The notes under the pieces are model-generated. The model worked only from the letters and a program-made list of their open reading frames with translations. It was not told the origin of the DNA and did not search any database. From the NCBI GenBank assembly GCA_029779385.1, contig JAKPAQ010000211.1, forward strand, positions 1 to 8,670: 8,670 nucleotides of DNA, given 5' to 3'. Every line of letters begins with the position of its first letter. Within the stretch, counting starts at the first letter, position 1. The position numbers and the translations under genes were made by a program. Of the stretch, positions 1 to 5,432 are shown piece by piece. The stretch comes from Actinomycetes bacterium (GTDB lineage Bacteria > Actinomycetota > Actinomycetes > Propionibacteriales > Nocardioidaceae).

Positions 1-2
1 GC

Positions 3-332
3 GAGGACGTAAAGGTTCAGGTTTCGTGGCTGATCCACCCGAGTTTCATCCGCGATATGGGTGCCGAGGAAATCGGTCGCCTCGGGGTCTACCTACGGGC
101 AGCACAAAAGCGCCTGACCTCGACGAAGGATCCGAGCGAGATCTGGGCGCTGGAAGCACGCTTTCACGAACAGACGAAAGATCTGCGGCCGTGGCAGCGA
201 CTCAGCAAACCGGTGCAGCGGGTGCGTTGGATGCTGGAGGAACTGCGAGTCAGCACGTTCGCCCAAGAACTTCGCGCGGCCGGACCGATTTCGGTCAAGC
301 GGGTCGAGAAGGCCTTGGACGAACTGCGCTGA
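3..332 (+). CDS. hrpA: ATP-dependent RNA helicase HrpA, C-terminal end (partial)
   Basis: This frame is open from the left edge to a TGA at 330-332 and gives the last 109 residues of a longer protein. The segment VSWLIHPSFIRDMG near the edge, the RxGVYLRAAQKRL stretch, and near the end EELRVSTFAQEL followed by ISVKRVEKAL match the C-terminal DUF3418 region of HrpA-type DEAH-box helicases. Those proteins are cytoplasmic and use ATP to unwind or remodel RNA; in proteobacteria HrpA has been linked to mRNA processing and rescue of stalled ribosomes. The helicase core itself lies outside the window, so activity cannot be judged here. The gene converges on the FKBP gene with 24 bp between the stop codons, and I see no clear terminator hairpin in that gap. 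The family call rests only on the C-terminal domain. Confidence 0.8.
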   Translation, partial: EDVKVQVSWLIHPSFIRDMGAEEIGRLGVYLRAAQKRLTSTKDPSEIWALEARFHEQTKDLRPWQRLSKPVQRVRWMLEELRVSTFAQELRAAGPISVKRVEKALDELR

Positions 333-356
333 TTCGAGTCAGTTGAAGTTCTGGGT

Positions 357-719
357 TCAGCCAACGCCGAGCAGGTCGATGACGAACACTAAGGTGCGAC
401 CGGACAGGCGGTGACCACCGCCGGCAGGACCGTAGGCGAGTTCTGGCGGTGCAACAAGTTTGCGGCGGCCGCCGACCTTCATCCCGGGGATGCCCTGCTG
501 CCACGCGCCAATCAGCTGCGGCAGTGGGAAGCGGGCCGACTGGCCGCGATCCCAAGAGGCGTCAAACTGCTCGCCGGTCTCAAAATCGACACCAACGTAG
601 TGAACGTCTACGACTCCGCCGGCTACGGCTTCGTCGCCTTCGCCAACGGTGATGTCCTCGATAACCAACTCAAGCGGGGCAGGGCCTGGGGTGAAGTCAA
701 CTTCGGGCTTTTCACTCAT
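357..719 (-). CDS. FKBP-type peptidyl-prolyl cis-trans isomerase
   Basis: The product is a single-domain FKBP of about 120 residues, which would catalyse cis-trans isomerisation of X-Pro bonds during protein folding, probably in the cytosol because no signal peptide is seen. Recognisable elements in order are a VDVHYVG strand, GEQFDASWDRG, FPLPQLIGAW with the core Trp, GMKVGGRRKL, PPELAYGPAGGG and the final TLVFVIDLL strand. The frame is open upstream to 815, but the ATG at 719 fits best: homologues start close to a KPEVDF motif, and AAGGA lies 8 nt before this ATG. A start at 752 has GGGAG before it and cannot be excluded; it would add about 11 residues. The loop before the core Trp looks about two residues shorter than in FKBP12 (LPQLIGAW against LGKQEVIRGW), and the usual acidic residue after the Trp is Gln. 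The family is clear; the substrate is unknown. Confidence 0.88.
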   Translation of the reverse strand: MSEKPEVDFTPGPAPLELVIEDITVGEGDEAVAGGVVDVHYVGVDFETGEQFDASWDRGQSARFPLPQLIGAWQQGIPGMKVGGRRKLVAPPELAYGPAGGGHRLSGRTLVFVIDLLGVG

Positions 720-738
720 GTCTGCCATCCTTGCACGC

Positions 739-831
739 ATGCGCGCAGCCATCCTGCACTCCCCCGGAGATATTCGAGTCGAGACCGTTCCAGACCCGCG
801 AATTGAGGCTGACACCGACGCGAACCAATAG
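739..831 (+). pseudogene. 5' remnant of a zinc-type alcohol dehydrogenase
   Basis: Starting at the ATG at 739, the first 28 residues (MRAAILHSPGDIRVETVPDP, then RIEADTDA) read like the extreme N-terminus of medium-chain zinc-dependent alcohol dehydrogenases. In that family a very similar stretch is normally followed by a VxVxAxxxCGSDLH segment carrying the first zinc ligands. Here the similarity stops after DTDA and a TAG comes two codons later. None of the three forward frames downstream to about 1010 resumes a dehydrogenase. I therefore read it as a decayed or deleted gene that was once divergent from the FKBP gene. The similarity is short, so chance resemblance is possible, but the order of conserved residues is specific. 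Confidence 0.5.
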
Positions 832-868
832 ACTACGGCGCCGCTCTCGAACGATCATCCCGAACACA

Positions 869-907
869 CTGACGCGAAGACCCACTCAAGGAGAATCTTC
901 GCGTCAG
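869..907. repeat. Perfect 12-bp inverted repeat (hairpin, possible terminator)
   Basis: CTGACGCGAAGA (869-880) and TCTTCGCGTCAG (896-907) are exact reverse complements around a 15-nt loop. Three more pairs can form outside the stem if one G is bulged. No T-run follows on either strand, as is common for actinobacterial terminators. It lies 104 nt past the stop of the small membrane protein gene and upstream of the FKBP gene, so it could end the former transcript or sit in the leader of the latter. The rest of 832-1010 shows no gene that I can support. Confidence 0.5.
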
Positions 908-1010
908 GTGTCAACCAAAACTCAGATCAGTCCCGGTAGCCCAACACGGTCGGCCAGAAACCGTTATCTTCGAAGCGATCACGAAAATGATTGAGTTTCC
1001 GCCGTCAGGT

Positions 1011-1184
1011 TTAGGCCTGGCTCGCTTTGCGCTTCAGCAGAATGCTCACGACAGCAGCCAGAATGCCAAGCCCCAGCAAAATTCGGCTGGCCAGCAGAGC
1101 GCCGTCATCAGGTTCGATGAAGAAGACTGCCGCCGCAACAATGAGGATGATTAACCATCCCCACCTGGTCAGAAGAACTCTCAC
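1011..1184 (-). CDS. Small two-helix membrane protein (hypothetical)
   Basis: A 57-residue frame runs from a GTG at 1184 to a TAA at 1011-1013. The GTG is the only usual start codon in this frame after the upstream in-frame stop, and CAGG lies about 8 nt before it. The product opens with VRVLLTRWGWLI and has one hydrophobic segment at about residues 8-24 (WGWLIILIVAAAVFFI). A short acidic loop, EPDDG, follows, then a second hydrophobic segment at about 30-49 (LLASRILLGLGILAAVVSIL), and a basic tail LLKRKASQA. The two helices with positive charges at both ends fit a small inner-membrane protein with both termini inside. I do not recognise a named family, although short proteins of this style are common in actinobacteria. 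Hairpins lie on both sides, at 1265-1315 and 869-907, which suggests its own short transcription unit. The clean topology argues for a real gene. Confidence 0.6.
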   Translation of the reverse strand: MRVLLTRWGWLIILIVAAAVFFIEPDDGALLASRILLGLGILAAVVSILLKRKASQA

Positions 1185-1264
1185 TTCATGATCCTGTTCT
1201 CATGCGTTCACTTTTCGAACTTGACCGGCTTTACGAAGTGCGCCGAGGGGTACCGCCGAATGCA

Positions 1265-1315
1265 CGAACGCACCGCGATCAAGGCCATGCTGAGTCCTTG
1301 AAGGCGGTGCGTTCG
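1265..1315 (-). terminator. Strong two-tier hairpin after the fadE24-fadE23 operon
   Basis: A 12-bp perfect stem (1265-1276 CGAACGCACCGC with 1304-1315 GCGGTGCGTTCG) encloses a GA/AG internal loop. Inside that is a further perfect 6-bp stem (1279-1284 TCAAGG with 1296-1301 CCTTGA) and an 11-nt loop. It begins 8 nt after the fadE23 stop codon on the minus strand, where a transcription terminator or 3'-end stabilising hairpin is expected. No U-tract follows, so it would be a tract-less terminator of the kind often proposed in actinobacteria. The GA/AG opposition could form sheared G-A pairs and stack the two helices into one. Confidence 0.6.
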
Positions 1316-1323
1316 GCGTTAGC

Positions 1324-2538
1324 TCACTTCAGCTGGGAACTGTTCAGTCCCAAGAGCCGACGAGCAATAATCAGCTGCTGAATCTGCTGAGTGCCCTCGA
1401 AGATATCGAGGATCTTGGAGTCGCGAGCCCACTTCTCCAAGAATTCATTTTCGCTGTAGCCGATGGAGCCAGCCAACTCGACGCACTTGAGCGTGATCTG
1501 GTTGCCCGAGCGACCAGCCTTCGCCTTAGCCATCGAAGCCTGCAGCGAGTTTGCCTGACGGTTGTCGGCCATCCACGCGGCCTCCAAGGTCAACAGCAGT
1601 GCTGCCTCCCAGTCCGCTTCCATCTGCAGGAAAGTGGCGACGACGTGCGGCTGAACCGCGGCCGGGCGGTCGTAGTCGATGACGAACCCAGCCTGCTCGA
1701 TCAGTTCACGCATCGTATCTAGCGAAGCACGCGCGCAGCCAACAGCCATTCCGGCAACCAGCGGCCGGGTGTTGTCGAACGTTGCCATCGCGCCGGCAAA
1801 GCCCTTGGCCGTGTCGATCTCAGGAGAACCGAGCAGGTTTTCGGCCGGAACGCGGCAGTTGTCCAGAACGATCACGGCAGTGTCGGAGGCCCGGATACCG
1901 AGCTTGTGCTCGAGCCGCTCGACTCGGATACCCGGCAGCGACTTGGGCACGACGAACGACTTGACTGCCGCGCGACCCAGTTCCTTGTCCAAGGTGGCCC
2001 AAACCACAACCGAGTCGGAACGATCGCCCGCGGTAACGAAGATCTTTTCGCCGTTAAGGACGTAGTGATCGCCGTCCTTGATCGCGGTGGTCTTGATGGC
2101 GGCCGAGTCCGAACCAAAGCTCGGCTCAGTGATCGCCATCGAGGCCCAAGTGCCCTTGAAGCGTTGGAGCTGTTCGTCGGTGGCGACCGAGGCGATGGCC
2201 GAGTTGCCGAGTCCTTGACGAGGCATCGAAAGCAGGAGGCCGACATCGCCCCAGCACATTTCGATTACCAACAGCACCGAGGACATGTTCGAGCCGTTCT
2301 TGACGCCCGACTTGCCCTTCTTGTCTTCGTCGACGCGCACACCGGCCGCACCTGCACCAGCGCCGGAACCAGACTCGTTCATGCCGTCGATCAGCGAGGC
2401 CAACAGGTCGAGTTCCTTGGGGTAGGAATGCTCGGCTAGGTCGTACTTACGTGAGTTCGCTCGCAGGAATTCATTGGCAACGTCGTGGGCTTGTTGAACG
2501 AAAGCGGTGAACTTCTTTGGAGTTTCAAGATTGATCAT
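1324..2538 (-). CDS. fadE23: Acyl-CoA dehydrogenase, FadE23-like
   Basis: The 404-residue product is an acyl-CoA dehydrogenase, a FAD flavoprotein that introduces a trans-2,3 double bond into acyl-CoA thioesters in fatty-acid or related breakdown. AITEPSFGSDSAA (135-147) is close to the family's first signature, and NGEKIFVTAG follows it. Near the C-terminus, WARDSKILDIFEGTQQIQQ carries the catalytic Glu at 381 and the flavin-contacting EGTQQ segment. The protein ends in RRLLGLNSSQLK. The overall pattern, including the KYDLAEHSYPKELD N-terminus, matches mycobacterial FadE23 (Rv3140 in M. tuberculosis), where it also follows fadE24. A Gly/Ala-rich and then charged stretch at about 56-80 looks like a flexible insertion. 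The ATG has GGGGAGA about 8 nt before it and lies 15 nt behind fadE24, so the two genes are surely co-transcribed. The family is certain; the acyl substrate cannot be inferred. Confidence 0.93.
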   Translation of the reverse strand: MINLETPKKFTAFVQQAHDVANEFLRANSRKYDLAEHSYPKELDLLASLIDGMNESGSGAGAGAAGVRVDEDKKGKSGVKNGSNMSSVLLVIEMCWGDVGLLLSMPRQGLGNSAIASVATDEQLQRFKGTWASMAITEPSFGSDSAAIKTTAIKDGDHYVLNGEKIFVTAGDRSDSVVVWATLDKELGRAAVKSFVVPKSLPGIRVERLEHKLGIRASDTAVIVLDNCRVPAENLLGSPEIDTAKGFAGAMATFDNTRPLVAGMAVGCARASLDTMRELIEQAGFVIDYDRPAAVQPHVVATFLQMEADWEAALLLTLEAAWMADNRQANSLQASMAKAKAGRSGNQITLKCVELAGSIGYSENEFLEKWARDSKILDIFEGTQQIQQLIIARRLLGLNSSQLK

Positions 2539-2553
2539 GATGTTTTCTCCCCG

Positions 2554-3861
2554 TCAGACGAGGACGGCTCCTTCCATGACGCCGACCGCACGCAAGTCGC
2601 GGTACCAACGCTCAACGGGATGTTCCTTGACGAATCCGTGACCACCGAGCAACTGAACGCCGTCGGTGCCAATCTTCATGCCGTATTCGGTAGACAGGCG
2701 ACGCGCCAGCGCGCCTTCGCGGGCGAAGTCATCGCCACGATCGGCGCGCGAGGCCGCCTTGAGGGTTACAAGACGCATGCCTTCGAGTTCGATCGCCATA
2801 TCGGCGACGGTGAAGGCCACTGCTTGGCGGTAGGCGATCGGCTCGCCGAACGCTTCGCGAGTAACTACGTAGTCCTTCACATAGTCCAAGACTGATTTGG
2901 CGGTGCCGAGCGCAAGTGCGGCCCAGCCAAGTCGCGACAACCGAATCATTTCGCGGTAGTCGTCAACCGATCCGAGGATCGCGTCCTCGCCCACCTGGAC
3001 GTCAGTTAGTTGGAGCCGCGACAGACCAGCAGCGCGAAGACCCATGCTCGGGTCGGCCGCAACTGTTACTCCCTCGGTGTTGGCTTCAACGATGACCATC
3101 GACGGGCCGCGGCCCTCGACGTCAGCGGCGATCACAAACAGTTCGGCTTCGCTGGCGCGCACTGCACCAGACTTGAGCCCGTTTAGGACGTAGCCCGCAT
3201 CGGACTTCTTTGCCGCAGTCGCCAAGGCGAACGGGTCGAACATTGCCTGCGGCTCGTTGACTACCAGGGCCGCTGCTGGCACGTTTTCGCCGGCGAAGTC
3301 GGCCAGGTAGGTCTGCTGTTGGGCTTCGGTGCCCCACAGTGCGATCGCCGTGGCGACTGCTGAGGGCGCTAGGCAAGCAACTGCCTGGCCCATATCGCCT
3401 TCGGCCAGAGCCTCGGCCACGAGGACGCCGGTAACTGAGGACCGCTCTTGGGAGAGTCCGCCGAGTTCCTCAGGAATGTTGATTAGCGACAGACCGAATT
3501 CGCCGGTTTGGGCCAATACTTCCTTGGGCGTGTCGTCAATCTTTTCGGCTTCTTCAGCACCGGGACGCAAGACGGCCGAAGCGAACTCGGAAATGACCTC
3601 GACCATCATTTGCTGATCTTCGGTTGGGGTCAGGTCGAACACGCCACTTGGCTTGTTGCTGCTCGGGCGCTTGCCTTTGCCGCCGCCAGCAACCTTCTTG
3701 AAGGTGCGCTGCATCGAGCCAGCGGCCTGGAAGCCGGACTTGGTGCTTTGGTGGATTGCGCGCTCGGTGAATTTGCGCAGACCGAGTTTATCGAGCGTTT
3801 CGGAAGCGGCTACTTTGTTCAGCACGCTTAGCCCGAAGGCCATGGGGTCTTTACCCGCCAC
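2554..3861 (-). CDS. fadE24: Acyl-CoA dehydrogenase family protein, FadE24-like
   Basis: This is the first gene of the operon, with a product of about 435 residues. Roughly the first 70 residues form a basic N-terminal extension (KKVAGGGKGKRPSSNK) before the dehydrogenase fold begins at VFDLTPTEDQQMM. The C-terminal half is highly typical, with LGGHGFVKEHPVERWYRDLR and an ending GVMEGAVLV that holds the usual catalytic Glu five residues from the C-terminus. This matches mycobacterial FadE24 (Rv3139). The central TEPxxGSD signature is degraded to NEPQAMFDP, so flavin or substrate contacts probably differ and the protein may work as a partner subunit to FadE23. The GTG at 3861 is chosen because GGGAG sits 5 nt upstream. 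A GTG at 3867 would touch its own ribosome site, and the ATG at 3843 is another option. In M. tuberculosis the homologues are reported to be isoniazid-inducible. An operator-like dyad lies directly upstream. Confidence 0.9.
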   Translation of the reverse strand: MAGKDPMAFGLSVLNKVAASETLDKLGLRKFTERAIHQSTKSGFQAAGSMQRTFKKVAGGGKGKRPSSNKPSGVFDLTPTEDQQMMVEVISEFASAVLRPGAEEAEKIDDTPKEVLAQTGEFGLSLINIPEELGGLSQERSSVTGVLVAEALAEGDMGQAVACLAPSAVATAIALWGTEAQQQTYLADFAGENVPAAALVVNEPQAMFDPFALATAAKKSDAGYVLNGLKSGAVRASEAELFVIAADVEGRGPSMVIVEANTEGVTVAADPSMGLRAAGLSRLQLTDVQVGEDAILGSVDDYREMIRLSRLGWAALALGTAKSVLDYVKDYVVTREAFGEPIAYRQAVAFTVADMAIELEGMRLVTLKAASRADRGDDFAREGALARRLSTEYGMKIGTDGVQLLGGHGFVKEHPVERWYRDLRAVGVMEGAVLV

Positions 3862-3903
3862 GATCACTCCCTATGATCTCAGGTGAATTTCTGCTGGTTG
3901 CAG

Positions 3904-3950
3904 TTTCAGATACCGATGGTATCCCATTCGCATACCGAGAGTATCTGAAA
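3904..3950. promoter_or_regulatory. 47-bp dyad with two related 15-bp palindromes (likely operator of fadE24)
   Basis: TTTCAGATAC (3904-3913) and GTATCTGAAA (3941-3950) are exact reverse complements. On the same axis (3927), GGTAT (3918-3922) mirrors ATACC (3932-3936). The left half also holds a perfect palindrome GATACC-GAT-GGTATC (3909-3923), and the right half a degenerate copy CATACC-GAG-AGTATC (3931-3945). Their centres are 22 bp apart, about two helical turns. This is the layout expected for cooperative binding of dimeric repressors such as TetR-type regulators of fatty-acid genes; that identity is inferred. TANNNT hexamers on the minus strand (TACCAT at 3921-3916, TACTCT at 3943-3938) fall inside the palindromes, so binding could mask the fadE24 promoter. 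Confidence 0.65.
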
Positions 3951-3970
3951 TTGGAATCTGTTGCCCACTT

Positions 3971-3999
3971 TTTTCATGTGTCCTGACTCTCGTTAGGCT
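3971..3999 (+). promoter_or_regulatory. Putative def promoter (-10 TAGGCT, leaderless-type)
   Basis: TAGGCT at 3994-3999 fits the actinobacterial -10 consensus TANNNT and ends 5 nt before the GTG of def, so transcription could start at or next to the start codon. A weak -35 (TTTTCA, 3971-3976) lies 17 bp upstream. AGG within the same hexamer could instead act as a ribosome site 7 nt before the GTG, so the two readings compete. Confidence 0.4.
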
Positions 4000-4004
4000 G
4001 AGGC

Positions 4005-4604
4005 GTGCCTGAAACACCTTCTGCAGACCAGTCCCGACCGCTGCCAACTGGCGGAAAAGTTCGACCAATCACCCGCTGGGGAACACCGGTGATGCATCAC
4101 GAACTGGACGATGTGGTCAAATTCGATGACGAGCTTGCGACGCTAGTCGCCGACATGGTCGCCACGATGTATGCCGCCGAAGGCGTTGGCCTGGCCGCAA
4201 ATCAGGTCGGAGTCGACCTAAAGGTTTTCGTATTCGACTGCCCTGACGGCGATCAACAACGAATCACCGGCGTCGTCTGCAATCCAGTACTGCGACTGCC
4301 TGACGGAGCTGACCGCCAACTCGACGTCGCCGACGAAGGGTGCCTCTCCTTGCCCGGTGCGTTCACCGAGTGCGGCCGACCCGATCACTCGTGGGTCACC
4401 GGCGTCGATCACCTAGGCGAACCGGTCGAGTTCGAAGGCACGGGGCTGCTCGCCCGCTGCCTCCAGCACGAAACAGACCACCTGTTTGGCACTGTTTTTG
4501 GTGACCGAGTACCAGAAAAAGCGCGCAAGAAGCTCTACAAGCTTCACAAGCAAGTCGCCGACGAGTACGCCGACGACTGGCCAGTGGGCGAAGAAGTCGA
4601 CTGA
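4005..4604 (+). CDS. def: Peptide deformylase
   Basis: The 199-residue product removes the N-formyl group from nascent polypeptides at the ribosome, using a catalytic metal (normally Fe2+). All three family motifs are intact: GVGLAANQ (60-67), EGCLS (111-115) with metal ligand Cys113, and HETDH (155-159) with the two His ligands and the catalytic Glu156. The N-terminus starts with a short polar stretch before the VRPITRWGTPVM strand. A charged C-terminal helix (KARKKLYKLHKQ) and an acidic tail follow the catalytic core, as in actinobacterial enzymes. The GTG at 4005 is kept because the next in-frame ATG, at 4092, would remove the first strand. The gene is divergent from fadE24 across a 137-143-bp spacer holding an operator-like dyad, and it converges on the methyltransferase gene with only 4 bp between stop codons. 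The call is secure. Confidence 0.96.
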   Translation: MPETPSADQSRPLPTGGKVRPITRWGTPVMHHELDDVVKFDDELATLVADMVATMYAAEGVGLAANQVGVDLKVFVFDCPDGDQQRITGVVCNPVLRLPDGADRQLDVADEGCLSLPGAFTECGRPDHSWVTGVDHLGEPVEFEGTGLLARCLQHETDHLFGTVFGDRVPEKARKKLYKLHKQVADEYADDWPVGEEVD

Positions 4605-4608
4605 CTCC

Positions 4609-5415
4609 TCACGATTGGTTCGGCCGAAACCACCAGCAGGCAATCGCGGTCGAGGCGGCCACGTTGAGCGAATCGATACCAGCAGCCATCGGGATTTTTA
4701 TCCGATAGTTGGCTTCGCGTTGCCAGTGTTCGCTCAGTCCCGGCCCTTCTGAACCGACGATCACCGCCACCTTTTCAGCTGGCTCCACCGCGTCGAGCGC
4801 GATTGAGTCTTCGGCCAACGTCATCGCATATGACGTGAACCCGTGGTCAGCCAAAAGATTCGGCAGCGCGTACCAGTCGTCGATCCGCGCCCACGGCAAG
4901 GTGAAGATTGCGCCCATCGCCACCTTGATCGAGCGCCGATACAGCGGATCGGCACACCGCGGCGACAGCAGGACCGCGTCGAACCCAAGCGCGGCCACGT
5001 TGCGCATCACCGCGCCGATATTTGTATGGTCAACCAAATCCTCGGCGACCAACACTCGGCTCGCACCGGCCAAAACCTGGTCGGCCGACAACGACTCCGG
5101 CCGGTTGATTGCCGCCATCGCCCCACGGTGAACGTGGAACCCGGTGAGGCGTTCAATGTCTTTTTCGGCCAGCACGTATACCGGCGCTGGCGATTCGGCG
5201 AGCACATCGGCCAACGACTCCAACCACCTAGGCGCGAGCAAGAAAGAACGCGCTTGGTGCCCGGCCTCAAGGGCGCGCCGAATGACCTTCTCGCCCTCGG
5301 CTAGGTAAATCCCGCGTTCGGCCTCAGTCTTCGTGCGCAGTTGGACGTCACGAAGATTGGTGTAGTCGCGCAATCGCAGGTCGGCCGGATCGTCAACTGC
5401 GATTAGGTCTGCCAC
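4609..5415 (-). CDS. SpoU/TrmH-family RNA 2'-O-methyltransferase
   Basis: The 268-residue product is a SAM-dependent SPOUT methyltransferase that would methylate a ribose 2'-OH in tRNA or rRNA. The N-terminal region (about 1-110) looks like the substrate-binding domain of TsnR/RlmB-like members, including IYLAEGEKVIRRALEAG. The catalytic domain shows the three SpoU motifs: HTNIGAVMRNVAALGF (130-145) with the conserved Asn132 and Arg138, VIVGSEGPGLS (218-228), and IPMAAGIDSLNVAAST (241-256). These last two form the trefoil knot that binds SAM. The exact target nucleotide cannot be read from the sequence. The start is a GTG at 5415, with TAACCT 6 nt upstream and no ribosome-binding site, which suggests a leaderless transcript. 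It diverges from the PEBP gene across 17 bp and ends 4 bp from def. Confidence 0.92.
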   Translation of the reverse strand: MADLIAVDDPADLRLRDYTNLRDVQLRTKTEAERGIYLAEGEKVIRRALEAGHQARSFLLAPRWLESLADVLAESPAPVYVLAEKDIERLTGFHVHRGAMAAINRPESLSADQVLAGASRVLVAEDLVDHTNIGAVMRNVAALGFDAVLLSPRCADPLYRRSIKVAMGAIFTLPWARIDDWYALPNLLADHGFTSYAMTLAEDSIALDAVEPAEKVAVIVGSEGPGLSEHWQREANYRIKIPMAAGIDSLNVAASTAIACWWFRPNQS

Positions 5416-5420
5416 CGCAC

Positions 5421-5427
5421 TAGGTTA
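5421..5427. promoter_or_regulatory. Overlapping divergent -10 elements (bidirectional promoter)
   Basis: The 7-bp sequence TAGGTTA reads TAGGTT on the plus strand (5421-5426), 6 nt before the ATG at 5433. On the minus strand it reads TAACCT (5427-5422), 6 nt before the GTG at 5415. Both fit TANNNT and both have the spacing expected when transcription starts at the start codon itself. The two start codons are 18 bp apart. No good -35 is seen on either side. On the plus strand, TAGG could also be read as a weak ribosome site 8 nt from the ATG. Confidence 0.5.
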
Positions 5428-5432
5428 TTGCC

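Noticed and set aside
333..356. Possible terminator between hrpA and the FKBP gene
   Set aside because: I looked for an inverted repeat in the 24-bp gap and found none of useful length.
411..806. Plus-strand open frame opposite the FKBP gene
   Set aside because: It mirrors the FKBP coding sequence in another frame and its translation is low in recognisable structure.
909..914. A consensus-like TTGACA on the minus strand upstream of the FKBP gene
   Set aside because: No TANNNT box lies 16-18 nt downstream; that position falls in the hairpin loop and reads CCTTGA or CTTGAG, so a promoter cannot be supported.
816..1323. Possible mobile-element scar or CRISPR-like repeats around the hairpins
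   Set aside because: The two hairpins do not share arms, there is no transposase fragment or target duplication, and no regularly spaced repeats are present.
1906..2439. Long plus-strand open frame of 177 residues opposite fadE23
   Set aside because: It is antisense to a well-conserved dehydrogenase, has no recognisable motif, and is explained by GC-rich codon bias on the opposite strand.
4619..4628. Palindrome TTCGGCCGAA near the def/methyltransferase junction
   Set aside because: It is self-complementary with no loop, lies inside the methyltransferase coding region, and consists of codons expected in GC-rich genes.
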